DNA of 64,000 nucleotides from Halomonas sp. M20 (GCF_020622265.1 NZ_JACNMQ010000001.1:372001-436000), one strand, 5' to 3'. Positions 36,878-46,522 are shown, counted from the stretch's first letter. Notes: a model not told the origin generated them from the letters alone. Program-made: numbers and translations.

Positions 36878-37881
36878 CGCTGACCACGCCGAAGGATTGG
36901 CGCGACACGCCCCTTTCACGCTTGCTGGGGACCCGGCTACCCATCATGGCCACCGGCTTGCAATGGTTGGCTAATGCCGATTACGTAGCAGCGGCGGTGA
37001 ACAGCGATATGATGGGTTTTATTACCGCCGCAAGCTTTCCTGATACCGCAACCTTGCGTGATGAGATTCAGCGCTGCCGCGAATTGCTGGGTGGACGTTC
37101 TTTCGGCGTCAATGTCTCGATGCTACCCAAGCTGCTGCCTGGTGATCGTACCGAAGAGATCATGGCGCTGATTGCCGACGAGCATATTGCCGTGGTGGAG
37201 ACCTCGGGGCGCGATCCGACCGCCTACGTTGCTGCGCTTAAGGCTAGTGGCTGCCGGGTGGTGCATAAGGTGCCGCAACTGCGTCATGCGCTGAAGGCCG
37301 AGGCCGCCGGTGTGGATGCAGTAACCCTGGTGGGGGCAGAATGTGGTGGCCACCCTGGGGAATCGCCGGTCGGTACGCTGGTCCAGGGGGCACTGGCCGC
37401 CCGGGCATTGACGATCCCCTTTGCCTTGGGGGGCGGCATCGCCTGCGGTGAGCAGATCGTCGCAGCCCTGGCGTTGGGGGCTTCGGGCGTGGCGATCGGC
37501 ACTCGTTTTCTGGTTGCCGACGAGATTCCCGCCCACGTGGACTACAAGCAGCGACTGGTTGAGGCGCAGCCTAGCGACACGACTTTGATCCTGTCGTCGG
37601 TACGCAACTCGATGCGGGTGCTGCGTAACGAGACCACTGCGACGGTGCAGGCCCTTGAAGGCGAAGGCGTCAATGACATTCAGCAGCTGCTGCCCCACGT
37701 ACGTGGCGTCCTGGGCAAGGCCGCCTATGCCAGCGGCGATTGGCGTCAGGGGGCGCTTTCGGCTGGACAAGGAGTGGGTCTGATGACCCGTAGCGCCACG
37801 TTGGTCGAGATCGTTGCCGAACTCGAGCAGGAAGCCGAGAAAGCGTTGGCGCGCCTGGGCATGGGAGGCAATAGGGTGTGA
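36874..37881 (+). CDS. NAD(P)H-dependent flavin oxidoreductase, nitronate-monooxygenase-like
   Basis: 335 residues, FMN TIM-barrel of the 2-nitropropane dioxygenase/NMO superfamily. GAECGGHPGE gives the active-site histidine and the phosphate-binding LGGGIACGEQIVAALALGA lies near residue 190. Superfamily members act as nitronate monooxygenases, quinone reductases or 2-enoyl reductases such as FabK. Overlap (ATGA) with the thioesterase gene argues for a role in the same acyl-CoA pathway, for example reducing an unsaturated acyl-CoA. That is inference. Confidence 0.8.
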   Translation: MTLTTPKDWRDTPLSRLLGTRLPIMATGLQWLANADYVAAAVNSDMMGFITAASFPDTATLRDEIQRCRELLGGRSFGVNVSMLPKLLPGDRTEEIMALIADEHIAVVETSGRDPTAYVAALKASGCRVVHKVPQLRHALKAEAAGVDAVTLVGAECGGHPGESPVGTLVQGALAARALTIPFALGGGIACGEQIVAALALGASGVAIGTRFLVADEIPAHVDYKQRLVEAQPSDTTLILSSVRNSMRVLRNETTATVQALEGEGVNDIQQLLPHVRGVLGKAAYASGDWRQGALSAGQGVGLMTRSATLVEIVAELEQEAEKALARLGMGGNRV

Positions 37882-39266
37882 CGCAACGCGGGGCCGCAAC
37901 GCTACTGGCCGGCACCATGCTGGCGACCCTGATGGGACTAGTGCTGAATAACGCCTGGGCACATGGGCTGGCGAGTATCCTACTGGTCGGTTATCTGCTC
38001 TCGCAGTTTACCCGTCTGTCGTACATGGCGCTGGGGCTGTTGTCTTTCGCGGGAATCACCACGGCGATCGTCCTGTGGCGTATCGAAGCTCCCTGGTCGT
38101 TGCTGAGCGATGCGGTGGGGCGTTTCGCTTTTTTCGCTACCTTTGTCGCTGCTCTCAGCCTGCTGCGATTGCCTGCTTATCGCTCACGCCTAGTGCGCCG
38201 GTGTGGTCATGTGATGCTGCATCAGCCACCGGCGCGGCGCTACCCGATTCTGTCGCTGGGCTCTGGGTTGTTCGGGGTGATCCTCAATATCGGCGTACTC
38301 AATTTGTTTGCCGGAATGATCGAGAAGAGTAACACCCTGGCCGCGGCCAATGGTCGGCAATGGGTGCAGAGAGTGCGTCGTAGACGCATGATGATGGCAC
38401 TATTGCGAGGCTTCTCCCTCGCCCCGCTGATCTCGCCGATGGGGATCGGCGTGGCAGTGATTCTTGCCAGCATGCCATCAGTACTATGGCGGGATCTGGC
38501 GCCTTATGCCTATGGCGCGGCCCTGGTAATCTTCCTGATCGGCTGGCTGGTCGATCAGTTGATCGGTCCGCATCCGCCGCGCCGTGATCCACCCTTGCCG
38601 TCGTCGTCACTACGCCCTCTGGGCAGCTTCTCTTTGCTACTGCTGGGTATAGTGCTGCTAGTGTTTACCTTGGCCTATTTATTGGACGTGCGTTTACCGA
38701 TTGCCACGCTGGTCGGTGCGCCCTTGGCCTCCTGGGCGTGGTTGGCCTGGCAGCGCCGACGCCTAGGCGGGCTTGGAGTGATACCCGCCGCCGTGACCTT
38801 TTACCGGCAACTGCCTTGGTTGCTGGGGCCGCTAAGTAGCGAGGTGGTGGTACTTGGTTCGGCAGGCTATGCAGGGCATCTATGGGTGGCGCTGATCGAT
38901 CCGCAGGCTCTTGCAAACTCGTTGACCTGGCTAGTGCCCCTGGGTGTCTGGAATGCCATCTTCGCGATGCTGCTGGTCTTGATTACGGCACAAGTCGGGC
39001 TCAATCCTATCGTCAGTGTGACTCTACTGGCGGGTCTGTTACCTGCGCTGGATATCCCCGGTCTAACACCACCCTTGATCGGCGTATCGCTGATGGTGGG
39101 CTGGGCGTTGGCGCTGATGTCCTCACCTCTTACTGCGTCAATGTTGATCCTCTCTCGCTTCACCAGGGTGTCCTCGTGGCGGATCGGCTATCGCTGGAAC
39201 GGGCTGTTCATGCTGGGTGTGATTCCGGCAATGACGGCTTGGTTTCTATTAGCAAACAGCATCTAG
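37878..39266 (+). CDS. Polytopic inner-membrane protein of unknown function
   Basis: 462 residues from a GTG overlapping the previous stop by four bases. About eleven to twelve hydrophobic helices, with a central basic loop (VQRVRRRRMMMALLRG) and a proline-rich loop (GPHPPRRDPPLP). SPMGIGVAVILASMPSVLW and the later SPLTASMLILSRF resemble symmetry-related segments of ion-transporter-superfamily carriers, but I do not recognise a family. Being last in an acyl-CoA catabolic operon, a carrier for the organic acid substrate is a reasonable guess. Confidence 0.6.
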   Translation: MTQRGAATLLAGTMLATLMGLVLNNAWAHGLASILLVGYLLSQFTRLSYMALGLLSFAGITTAIVLWRIEAPWSLLSDAVGRFAFFATFVAALSLLRLPAYRSRLVRRCGHVMLHQPPARRYPILSLGSGLFGVILNIGVLNLFAGMIEKSNTLAAANGRQWVQRVRRRRMMMALLRGFSLAPLISPMGIGVAVILASMPSVLWRDLAPYAYGAALVIFLIGWLVDQLIGPHPPRRDPPLPSSSLRPLGSFSLLLLGIVLLVFTLAYLLDVRLPIATLVGAPLASWAWLAWQRRRLGGLGVIPAAVTFYRQLPWLLGPLSSEVVVLGSAGYAGHLWVALIDPQALANSLTWLVPLGVWNAIFAMLLVLITAQVGLNPIVSVTLLAGLLPALDIPGLTPPLIGVSLMVGWALALMSSPLTASMLILSRFTRVSSWRIGYRWNGLFMLGVIPAMTAWFLLANSI

Positions 39267-39420
39267 TGGTGAGTTTTAATTTTACCAGGCGGTTTCGCAT
39301 TACCGCTGAATGAGTCTTGGGCAATCGGACGGCTCTACATCTTTGGTATAGACACGTATCTACGAGCTTGACGCCATGAGCACCGGGACTCTATCGTTTA
39401 TTTTAAATTGCGAAATACTA

Positions 39421-39435
39421 TTCCGCATAGAGAAA
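39421..39435. promoter_or_regulatory. Island motif site 4 (upstream of etfBA)
   Basis: TTCCGC-ATA-GAGAAA, ending 16 bases upstream of the etfB start. A further half-conserved copy (right arm GCGAAA) is at 39401-39415, so a tandem arrangement is possible. Confidence 0.5.
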
Positions 39436-39451
39436 CATGTAGGAGGTGGAC

Positions 39452-40201
39452 ATGAAAGTACTCGTCGCGGTCAAACGCGTCATCGATTACAACGTCAAGA
39501 TTCGCGTCAAGACGGATCACTCCGACGTCGATCTCACCAACGTCAAGATGGCCATGAACCCCTTTTGCGAGATCGCCGTGGAAGAAGCGGTGCGTCTCAA
39601 AGAGCAGGGCGTGGCCACGGAAGTGGTGGCCGTCTCTATCGGCCCCAAGGCCGCCCAGGAGCAGCTGCGTACCGCCCTGGCCCTGGGCGCCGATCGTGCC
39701 ATCCACATTGAAACCGACGAGCGGGTCGAGTCCCTGGCGGTGGCCAAGCTGCTGAAAAAAGTCATCGACGAGGAGCAGCCCCAGCTGACCATCCTCGGTA
39801 AACAGGCCATCGACACCGATAACAACCAGACCGGCCAGATGCTCGCCGCCCTGACCGGCCAGCCCCAGGGCACCTTCGCCTCCAAGCTCGAAGTGCAGGA
39901 CGACAAGCTCCAGATCACTCGGGAGATCGACGGCGGCCTGCAGCGTCTCGAACTCAGCCTGCCAGCCATTGTCACCACCGACCTGCGCTTGAACGAGCCG
40001 CGCTATGCCAAATTGCCGGACATCATGAAGGCCAAGAAGAAACCGCTCGAGACCAAGAGCCCCGCGGATCTTGGCGTCGAGGTAGCCTCGAAGGTCAGCC
40101 TGCTCAAGGTCGAGACCCCGGCGGAGCGCAAGGGCGGCATCAAGGTCGGCTCCGTGGACGAGCTGGTCGACAAACTCAAGAACGAAGCCAAAGTGCTTTA
40201 A
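39452..40201 (+). CDS. etfB: Electron transfer flavoprotein beta subunit
   Basis: 249 residues, the usual bacterial length. It opens [20 protein letters not shown]. The AMP-binding segment contains [15 protein letters not shown] and the dehydrogenase-contacting recognition loop is [12 protein letters not shown]. The ATG at 39452 follows AGGAGG; a GTG six bases earlier lies in the Shine-Dalgarno. It pairs with EtfA to carry electrons from the acyl-CoA dehydrogenases to ETF-QO, also encoded here. Confidence 0.96.
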   Translation: MKVLVAVKRVIDYNVKIRVKTDHSDVDLTNVKMAMNPFCEIAVEEAVRLKEQGVATEVVAVSIGPKAAQEQLRTALALGADRAIHIETDERVESLAVAKLLKKVIDEEQPQLTILGKQAIDTDNNQTGQMLAALTGQPQGTFASKLEVQDDKLQITREIDGGLQRLELSLPAIVTTDLRLNEPRYAKLPDIMKAKKKPLETKSPADLGVEVASKVSLLKVETPAERKGGIKVGSVDELVDKLKNEAKVL

Positions 40202-40215
40202 GAGGAGCTGATTTC

Positions 40216-41154
40216 ATGAGCCTATTGGTACTGGCCGATCATCACGACGGCCATCTGGACGATGCCACCGCCAGCGTCATCGCGGCCGCCCAGCAGATTG
40301 CCGAGCACGCCGGCGGCGACATCGATCTGCTGGTGGCAGGTGAAAACATTGACAGCATCGCCGAAGCCGCAGCCAAGCTCGACGGCGTGACCCGGGTACG
40401 AGTGGCGGACAACGCCGTCTACGCCCATCAGCTGGCCGAACCCCTGGCGGATCTGCTGGTCAGCCTGGCGGATGACTACGCCTATGTGTTGACCAGCGCC
40501 TCCACCAACGGCAAGAACGTGCTGCCGCGCCTGGCGGCGCTCAAGGACGTGTCTCAGCTTTCCGAAGTGATGGCCGTGGATAGTGCCGATACCTTCAAGC
40601 GTCCGATCTATGCCGGTAACGCCATCGCCACGGTGCAAAGCGACGATGCTCTCAAGGTCATGACCATCCGCACCACCGCCTTCGATGCGGTCAGCCAAGG
40701 TAACAGTGCCCCGGTTGAAGCGGTCGACACGGTGGTCGATAACGCCCTGTCGAGCTTCGTCGACGAAGAGCTGGCCAAGAGCGAACGCCCGGAACTGGGC
40801 GGGGCCAAGGTCGTGGTCTCCGGCGGGCGCGGCATGGGCAATGGCGAAAACTTCAAGATGCTCGAAGGTATCGCCGACAAGCTCGGCGCCGCCCTGGGCG
40901 CGTCGCGGGCCGCAGTCGATGCCGGGTTTGTGCCCAATGACTACCAGGTAGGGCAGACCGGCAAGATCGTCGCGCCGGAGCTGTACATTGCCGTGGGCAT
41001 TAGTGGCGCCATCCAGCACCTGGCGGGGATGAAGGACTCCAAGGTGATCGTCGCCATCAACAAGGACGAGGACGCGCCGATCTTCCAGGTGGCGGATTAT
41101 GGGTTGGTGGGCGACTTGTTCGAAATCCTCCCGGAGCTGGAAAGCAAGCTGTAG
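40216..41154 (+). CDS. etfA: Electron transfer flavoprotein alpha subunit
   Basis: 312 residues. The C-terminal FAD domain is diagnostic: [32 protein letters not shown], then [18 protein letters not shown] and [17 protein letters not shown]. It follows etfB by 14 bases with AGAGGAG upstream. A short second copy of its 3' end follows at 41165-41248. Confidence 0.96.
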   Translation: MSLLVLADHHDGHLDDATASVIAAAQQIAEHAGGDIDLLVAGENIDSIAEAAAKLDGVTRVRVADNAVYAHQLAEPLADLLVSLADDYAYVLTSASTNGKNVLPRLAALKDVSQLSEVMAVDSADTFKRPIYAGNAIATVQSDDALKVMTIRTTAFDAVSQGNSAPVEAVDTVVDNALSSFVDEELAKSERPELGGAKVVVSGGRGMGNGENFKMLEGIADKLGAALGASRAAVDAGFVPNDYQVGQTGKIVAPELYIAVGISGAIQHLAGMKDSKVIVAINKDEDAPIFQVADYGLVGDLFEILPELESKL

Positions 41155-41164
41155 GAAGATCGGG

Positions 41165-41248
41165 ATCTTCCAGGTGGCGCTCTCCAAAGTTACCGGCTTG
41201 GTCGGCGACCTGTTCGAGATATTGCCGGAACTTGAGCAGAAACTATAA
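41165..41248 (+). pseudogene. Remnant of a second etfA 3' end
   Basis: 27 in-frame codons plus TAA reading [20 protein letters not shown] and then PELEQKL. This closely repeats the end of the intact EtfA just upstream ([20 protein letters not shown] and so on), except for a local ALSKVTG versus ADYG change. Codons differ at many synonymous positions, so it derives from a diverged etfA and not from a fresh slip. Confidence 0.8.
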
Positions 41249-41312
41249 GGGAGGAGCGGTTCTTTCAAGCAGCACTGACAATTATAAAAAAGCGAGTTAG
41301 TCGAGTGTCACC

Positions 41313-41327
41313 TATCGCAAAGCAATA
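41313..41327. promoter_or_regulatory. Island motif site 5 (upstream of the DcaP-like porin)
   Basis: TATCGC-AAA-GCAATA, arms matching the cluster motif with one change each. It is 160 bases upstream of the porin start. Confidence 0.45.
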
Positions 41328-41487
41328 ACCGAGCAAGCGCCAAACCGGTGCGGCAGTGGGGGCTGGCTCCCGCTCCAACGGCCCAACGTTTCGTGAAGGG
41401 CCAAATTCGCGCGACATCCTCTACCACCGATGCCTAGTCCGCACCGGCCAGGGGCGTTGTGCACTTAAAAAAACAATGAGGACTATC

Positions 41488-42753
41488 ATGTTCAAGCCCG
41501 TCAAAAAGATAACAACCGTTACGGCGATCGGAGCATCGCTGATGCTGCCGCTAGGGATAGCCAATGCGCAGGCAACGCCTGCCGATATCGAGGCCTTGCA
41601 GGCACAAATGGAGGCACTCCAGGCGCAAATCGACGAACTCAAGTCGCAGCAGAAAACCATTGAAAAGGAAGTTGCCACAGTCAGCGACGACGTCGTCACC
41701 AAGGCGCCGGGCGGCGGTCTCAAGATCGGTGAAACGACCCTTGAGATTGGCGGCTACGTCAAGGCCCAGGCGACGTTTGCCGATAATGGCTACGGCGACG
41801 GCAAGGCCAGCGAAATCGTCACGCCCAACTCCTTGCGCACGGAAACGAACGAAGATGAAGGAGTTCGCAACAGTTTTAGTGCACGTCAGAGTCGGATAAA
41901 TATAGGTAGCAGTACGCCGGTGGCAGATGACACCCTGGAAACCTTTATCGAGGTCGATTTCTACGGTGCTGATGAGGAGGCCAATGAGTTCGTCAGCAAT
42001 TCCTATGCGCCGCGCCTGCGGCATGCCTACGGCAGCTGGGGTAATTGGCTGGCCGGCCAAACCTGGTCGACCTTCATGGATCTCAATGGCCTAGGCGAGG
42101 TCGATGCTTTCGGTCAGCAGGCCAGCGTCATCTTCGTACGCCAGACGCAGCTACGCTACACCCAGCCGTTCAATGGTGGGAGCCTGCAGTTTGCCTTGGA
42201 GAACCCGGAAGACGGTGGTGACGATCAGTCAGTGCCGGATATTGTCGGCCGTATAAACTTCGACGGCGATTGGGGCCATGTGTCGTTTGCAACGTTGGCA
42301 CGCCAGCTCGCAGTCGACGACGACGACGACGACACCGAATGGGGCGATGCCTATAGCGTGACCGGTCGTTTCCCGACCTTCGGTAAGGACGACATCCGCT
42401 TGCAGGCCAACTATGGCAACCTGGGGCGCTATATGGGGCTGCGCCCTTACCCGGATGCGCAGATCGAGGATGGGGAGATTGAGGGCGTCGATGCTTGGGG
42501 CGCCTCGGCGATCTATCGCCATTACTGGACCGATAATTTACGCAGTTCGCTGGCCTATTCGCGGACCGGGCTAGATGAGGCGGGGACGGGCAACATGACC
42601 GACAGCTACGACACCACCTTCGTCAATCTGATGTGGTCACCGATGGCACAGACTACCTACGGCATCGAGTATCAGCGTTTCGATCTCGAGGAAGTCGATG
42701 GCGACAGCTTCGACCTGAATCGGGTGCATTTCTCGGCACAATACGACTTCTAG
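41488..42753 (+). CDS. DcaP-like trimeric outer-membrane porin
   Basis: 421 residues from ATG 41488, with GAGGAC upstream; longer in-frame starts lack a signal. Signal peptide to IANA-QA, then a periplasmic coiled coil (PADIEALQAQMEALQAQIDE, followed by LKSQQKTIEKEV) and a beta-barrel ending in ...FSAQYDF with terminal phenylalanine. The N-terminal coiled coil plus barrel is the DcaP architecture, a channel for dicarboxylates named from Acinetobacter dicarboxylic acid catabolism. An acidic run (DDDDDDTEW) lies in a loop. It is the obvious outer-membrane entry for the island's substrate. Confidence 0.82.
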   Translation: MFKPVKKITTVTAIGASLMLPLGIANAQATPADIEALQAQMEALQAQIDELKSQQKTIEKEVATVSDDVVTKAPGGGLKIGETTLEIGGYVKAQATFADNGYGDGKASEIVTPNSLRTETNEDEGVRNSFSARQSRINIGSSTPVADDTLETFIEVDFYGADEEANEFVSNSYAPRLRHAYGSWGNWLAGQTWSTFMDLNGLGEVDAFGQQASVIFVRQTQLRYTQPFNGGSLQFALENPEDGGDDQSVPDIVGRINFDGDWGHVSFATLARQLAVDDDDDDTEWGDAYSVTGRFPTFGKDDIRLQANYGNLGRYMGLRPYPDAQIEDGEIEGVDAWGASAIYRHYWTDNLRSSLAYSRTGLDEAGTGNMTDSYDTTFVNLMWSPMAQTTYGIEYQRFDLEEVDGDSFDLNRVHFSAQYDF

Positions 42754-42785
42754 CTTCTCTTCATTGCCACTATCTCGATCGCTTC

Positions 42786-42808
42786 GGCCCCGCATGCGGG
42801 GCCTTTTT
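42786..42808 (+). terminator. Rho-independent terminator of the porin gene
   Basis: Perfect palindrome GGCCCCGCATGCGGGGCC followed by TTTTT. Confidence 0.88.
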
Positions 42809-42819
42809 GATGGGTGGCG

Positions 42820-43593
42820 TTAGCGCCGTCGCGCGTCACGGAATGCCGCGATTCGCGTGGCGAACTCCGGCGATGCCTTGCATTCATCTTGTAGACGGCC
42901 TTCATGGTCGAAGGCGGTTTCCAGGTCGCTCAGAGCCGAGGCACGCATAGCCTGCTTAGTGTGGGCGATGGCCTGGTCTGATTGCGATACCAGCAAGCGT
43001 GCCCAGCGTAGCGCTTCTCTTTGTAAAGACTCGTCATCGACGACATGGTTGGTCAGGCCCAGCGTTTGACAGGTTTCGGCATCGATCGGCGCGGCGGTGG
43101 CTGCCAGCTCGAAGGCCCGCGCATGACCAATACGCCGTACCAGATGCCAGGTGATGCCGCCATCAGGGATCAGGCCGATATCGATGAAGGCCAGCTTGAG
43201 GTAAGCGGAGCGGGCCATCAGTACCATATCGCTGGCCAGTACATAGGCCATACCAATGCCCGCGGCGGCCCCATTGACCGCAGCGATCACCGGCTTGGGC
43301 ATCGCTACCATGCGCAGCAACGCGGGCTTGAACAAGGTGGCGAGACGCTCGCTGGCCGGTGTGGTCGAGCCCGACTCGAACTCACCGATATCGGCACCAG
43401 CACAGAAACTGGCGCCTTCGCCGCTCAGGATCACGCAGCGCACACCGGTATCCTCGGCCACCGTCTGTAGGGCGGCGTTGAGCGACAGGGCGGTCGCCTC
43501 ATTTAGGGCGTTGCGTACTCCCGGCCGATTCAGGCGAATTTCGACGATGGCGTCATCGTGATGGAGCACCTCGATGGTGTTGGTGGAGGGCAT
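42820..43593 (-). CDS. Enoyl-CoA hydratase/isomerase family protein (PaaG-like crotonase)
   Basis: 257 residues from ATG 43593, with GAGGAC upstream; ATG 43605 is a longer alternative. Crotonase oxyanion-hole motif FCAGADIGEF and the second motif NGAAAGIGMAYVLASD. The segment IDIGLIPDGGITWHLVRRIG has the aspartate pattern of PaaG-type isomerases, and the first hydratase glutamate is replaced (AAAGIGM). It may therefore be an isomerase or a hydratase with altered chemistry. Last gene of the minus-strand beta-oxidation unit, behind a terminator-like hairpin. Confidence 0.82.
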   Translation of the reverse strand: MPSTNTIEVLHHDDAIVEIRLNRPGVRNALNEATALSLNAALQTVAEDTGVRCVILSGEGASFCAGADIGEFESGSTTPASERLATLFKPALLRMVAMPKPVIAAVNGAAAGIGMAYVLASDMVLMARSAYLKLAFIDIGLIPDGGITWHLVRRIGHARAFELAATAAPIDAETCQTLGLTNHVVDDESLQREALRWARLLVSQSDQAIAHTKQAMRASALSDLETAFDHEGRLQDECKASPEFATRIAAFRDARRR

Positions 43594-43616
43594 ATAGGTC
43601 CTCATAAGCCTGTTAT

Positions 43617-43658
43617 AGAGAAAACGCCGGTCAGCTCATTCATTCAATGCCCGGCGTT
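43617..43658 (-). terminator. Rho-independent terminator after the ETF-QO gene
   Basis: AACGCCGG and CCGGCGTT arms with a 20-base loop; on the minus strand a TTTTC tail follows. The long loop makes it moderate. Confidence 0.6.
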
Positions 43659-43675
43659 AGCAACGTGCTGACTCC

Positions 43676-45340
43676 CTACATGTTGGGGTAATTCGGCCCG
43701 CCGCCCCCCTCCGGCGCCACCCAGGTGATGTTCTGCGCCGGGTCCTTGATGTCGCAGGTCTTGCAGTGAATGCAGTTCTGAAAGTTGATCTGGAACTTAG
43801 GCTTGCCGGCGTCGTCTTCCACCACTTCGTAGACCCCGACCGGGCAGTAGCGCTGCGCCGGCTCGTCGTACTTGGGCAGATTGTCGCGAATCGGAATGTC
43901 CGGATCGCTCAGGCGCAGGTGGCAGGGCTGATCCTCATCGTGGTTGGTGTTGGACATGAACACCGAGGAGGTCTTGTCGAAGGAGAGCTTGCCGTCGGGC
44001 TTGGGGTAGTCGATTTTCTCGGCCTGATCCGCCGGGTTGAGCTTGGCGTAATCCGGGGTCGTGTCGTGAAGCGAGGGTAGCTTGCCCTTGAAAAGCTGAT
44101 CGACGAAATTATAGGCGCCGCCCCCGACAGTACCGTACTTGTGAATCGCCGGGCCGAAGCTCGCGGTCTGCTCGAGTTCCTGATAGGCCCAGCTCTGTTC
44201 CCATTTCGTGGTGAAATCCGTAAGCTCCTTGCCCCCTGTATCGGCTTCGTTCGATTGGCCCAATGCCTCGAACACCGTCTCCGCCGCCAGTATCCCGGAC
44301 TTCATTGCCGTGTGCAGCCCCTTGATCTTGGCGAAATTCAAGGTGCCCGCATCGCAACCGATCAGCAGGCCGCCGGGAAAGGTCATCTTCGGCAGGCAGT
44401 TGAGCCCGCCCTTGGTGATCGACCGTGCGCCGTAGGCGACCCGCTTGCCGCCTTCCAGGTACTGCTTGAGCAGCGGGTGGTGTTTCAAGCGCTGGAATTC
44501 ATCGAAGGGTGATAGAAACGGGTTGGTATAGCTCAGGTCGATGATCAGCCCGACCATTACCTGCTGATCCTCGCCATGATAGAGAAAGAAACCGCCGTGG
44601 GCGTTCTTGTCCAGAGGCCAGCCGGAGCCGTGGAGTACCAATCCCGGTTCGTGCACCTCGGCGGGCACATCCCACAGCTCCTTCAAGCCGATGCCATAGT
44701 GCTGCGGGTCCTTGCCGTCATCGAGGTTGAAGCGCTCGATGAGACGCTTGCCGATATGGCCGCGGGAACCCTCGGCGAATAGGGTATACTTGGCACGCAG
44801 CTCCATACCCGGCATGTAACCACTCTTCTCGCTGCCGTCGGCGGCCACACCCATGTCGCCGGTCACGATGCCGCGCACGATACCGTCATCGTCGATCAGT
44901 GCTTCCTGGGCGGCAAAGCCGGGAAATATCTCCACCCCCAAAGCCTCGGCCTGCTCGCCCAGCCAGCGGCACAGGTTACCGGCACTGATCACGTAGTTGG
45001 GAGAACTACCCGCGTTATGCATGGTTTTGGGTACCAGGGCGTTGGGCAGCTTCTGGGTCGACTCCGCGTTCTTGAGCAGATGGACCTCGTCCCGGGTTGC
45101 CGGAACGGTCAATGGCGCGCCCCGTTCGGCCCAGTCTGGGAAGAGCTCGGCCAGTGCGCGGGGCTCGAACACCGCGCCGGAGAGAATATGCGCACCGACC
45201 TCGGAGCCTTTCTCGACTACGCATACGCTGAGTTCGCGTTCGGCCTCACCCGCCTGCTGCATCAGTCGGCAGGCCGCGGACAGTCCCGCGGGGCCGGCAC
45301 CGACGATGACCACATCGAAATCCATTGATTCACGTTCCAT
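43676..45340 (-). CDS. Electron transfer flavoprotein-ubiquinone oxidoreductase
   Basis: 554 residues, full length for bacterial ETF-QO. The N-terminal FAD motif is VVIVGAGPAGLSAACRL. The C-terminal 4Fe-4S ferredoxin-like segment is FQNCIHCKTCDIKDPAQNI. It sits on the inner membrane and passes electrons from EtfAB to ubiquinone, completing the acyl-CoA dehydrogenase electron path. Start ATG 45340 has GGAG five bases upstream; an internal ATG 45325 is possible. Confidence 0.95.
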   Translation of the reverse strand: MERESMDFDVVIVGAGPAGLSAACRLMQQAGEAERELSVCVVEKGSEVGAHILSGAVFEPRALAELFPDWAERGAPLTVPATRDEVHLLKNAESTQKLPNALVPKTMHNAGSSPNYVISAGNLCRWLGEQAEALGVEIFPGFAAQEALIDDDGIVRGIVTGDMGVAADGSEKSGYMPGMELRAKYTLFAEGSRGHIGKRLIERFNLDDGKDPQHYGIGLKELWDVPAEVHEPGLVLHGSGWPLDKNAHGGFFLYHGEDQQVMVGLIIDLSYTNPFLSPFDEFQRLKHHPLLKQYLEGGKRVAYGARSITKGGLNCLPKMTFPGGLLIGCDAGTLNFAKIKGLHTAMKSGILAAETVFEALGQSNEADTGGKELTDFTTKWEQSWAYQELEQTASFGPAIHKYGTVGGGAYNFVDQLFKGKLPSLHDTTPDYAKLNPADQAEKIDYPKPDGKLSFDKTSSVFMSNTNHDEDQPCHLRLSDPDIPIRDNLPKYDEPAQRYCPVGVYEVVEDDAGKPKFQINFQNCIHCKTCDIKDPAQNITWVAPEGGGGPNYPNM

Positions 45341-45388
45341 ACCAACTCCAGGATACTATGAATGACGATCCGCCCCATAAGTGCGGCA

Positions 45389-46513
45389 TCAGGCCACTGA
45401 GTCGAGATGAGCCATGACGGTTTCAAGATGATAGTCGCGATCGCCCAAGGCATGGTCGAGCAAGATCAACCGCTTGGCATAGTGAGCGACATGGCACTCC
45501 TCGGTCATGCCCATACCGCCGTGTAGCTGAATGGCCTGTTCAGCGACGAACTGTGCCGCCTCGCCTATATAGGCCTTGGCGGCGGCGATACGATAGTCGC
45601 GCTGCTCGTCAGGCAGTGTCAGGCTGGTGGCGGCGAGAATCGCCATCGAACGGGCTTGCTCGAGATGCAGGTGCATATCGACCATGCGGTGCTGCAGCGC
45701 CTGTTGGCGACTCAACGGGGCGCCGAACTGTTGTCGCTCCTTGAGATACTCCAGGGTCTGTTCGCAAGCCATTTCCATGGCGCCGACGGCTTCGGCGCAC
45801 AGAGCGGCTCGCCCCTGGGCGAGGGCCTCGCCAAGTGCCGCGAGCAAACTGTCGCCACTGGCCAGCAGGGCCGAGGCGGGCAGGGCCATGTCGAAATCGA
45901 GATCGCTGGCACGCTGATCGTCAAGCGTGGTGTAGTCCCGGCGCTGCAGGCCGTCGCTATCCACGGGGACAAGGAACAGGCCAAGAGCGCCACCATCGAG
46001 ACCCGCCGTCACCAGGAGTGCGGCCGCTCTCGGGGCGTTGATTACCACCCGCTTGCGACCCTGTAAATGCCAGCCTTCACCGCGCCGTTTTGCATGGGAC
46101 TCTGGCGTATCGATGTCGTAACGACTGGTGGTTTCGTGCCAGGCCAGGGCGAGTTGATGCTCGCCTTCCAGCAATGGTGTCAGCCACCGTTCGCGTTGGC
46201 TGTCATCGGCCAGCTTGGCCAGCAGCATGCCGGGAATCATCAGGCCATCGAGATAAGCTTCGGGCACCAGGCCACGGCCCAGCGCCTGCATGATCAGCAT
46301 CTGGTCGATGCCATCACCCCCCAGCCCGCCGTCCTCCTCGCTGAAAGGCATGGCCAGCAGGCCCAGTTCGGCGAAGGTGTGCCATAGCGAGGAGGATGCG
46401 GTACCGCGCTCCTGGATCAGCGTGCGGCGCTGCTCGGGATTGCAGCGATCGGTGACCAGGCGAGTCACGGTCTCGTCGAGCATGCGCTGCTCGTCGCTCA
46501 GGGAAAAGTCCAT
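45389..46513 (-). CDS. Acyl-CoA dehydrogenase, small-subunit (PimD-like) type
   Basis: 374 residues, ACAD fold (MDFSLSDEQRMLDETVTRLV, LHGGMGMTEECHVAHYAKRL). The usual YEGT-type catalytic glutamate is not at its C-terminal position; the region reads LLDHALGDRDYHL. It follows the second ACAD gene by nine bases, with AAGGAG across the junction. Unequal pairs like this occur as PimC/PimD (pimeloyl-CoA dehydrogenase) and as the alpha2beta2 steroid ACADs, so a heteromeric dicarboxyl-CoA dehydrogenase is likely. Confidence 0.85.
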   Translation of the reverse strand: MDFSLSDEQRMLDETVTRLVTDRCNPEQRRTLIQERGTASSSLWHTFAELGLLAMPFSEEDGGLGGDGIDQMLIMQALGRGLVPEAYLDGLMIPGMLLAKLADDSQRERWLTPLLEGEHQLALAWHETTSRYDIDTPESHAKRRGEGWHLQGRKRVVINAPRAAALLVTAGLDGGALGLFLVPVDSDGLQRRDYTTLDDQRASDLDFDMALPASALLASGDSLLAALGEALAQGRAALCAEAVGAMEMACEQTLEYLKERQQFGAPLSRQQALQHRMVDMHLHLEQARSMAILAATSLTLPDEQRDYRIAAAKAYIGEAAQFVAEQAIQLHGGMGMTEECHVAHYAKRLILLDHALGDRDYHLETVMAHLDSVA

Positions 46514-46522
46514 GCCAGCTCC

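Larger units (their letters stand above)
41155..41487. other. etfA to porin intergenic region
   Basis: 330 bases. It holds the etfA tail remnant (41165-41248), a motif site (41313-41327) and the presumed porin promoter and leader. No complete gene is seen. Confidence 0.6.

Noticed and set aside
39267-39420. Search for CRISPR, riboswitch or phage genes in intergenic regions
   Set aside because: No regularly spaced repeats, no recognised riboswitch core and no phage or transposase motifs were found anywhere in the window.
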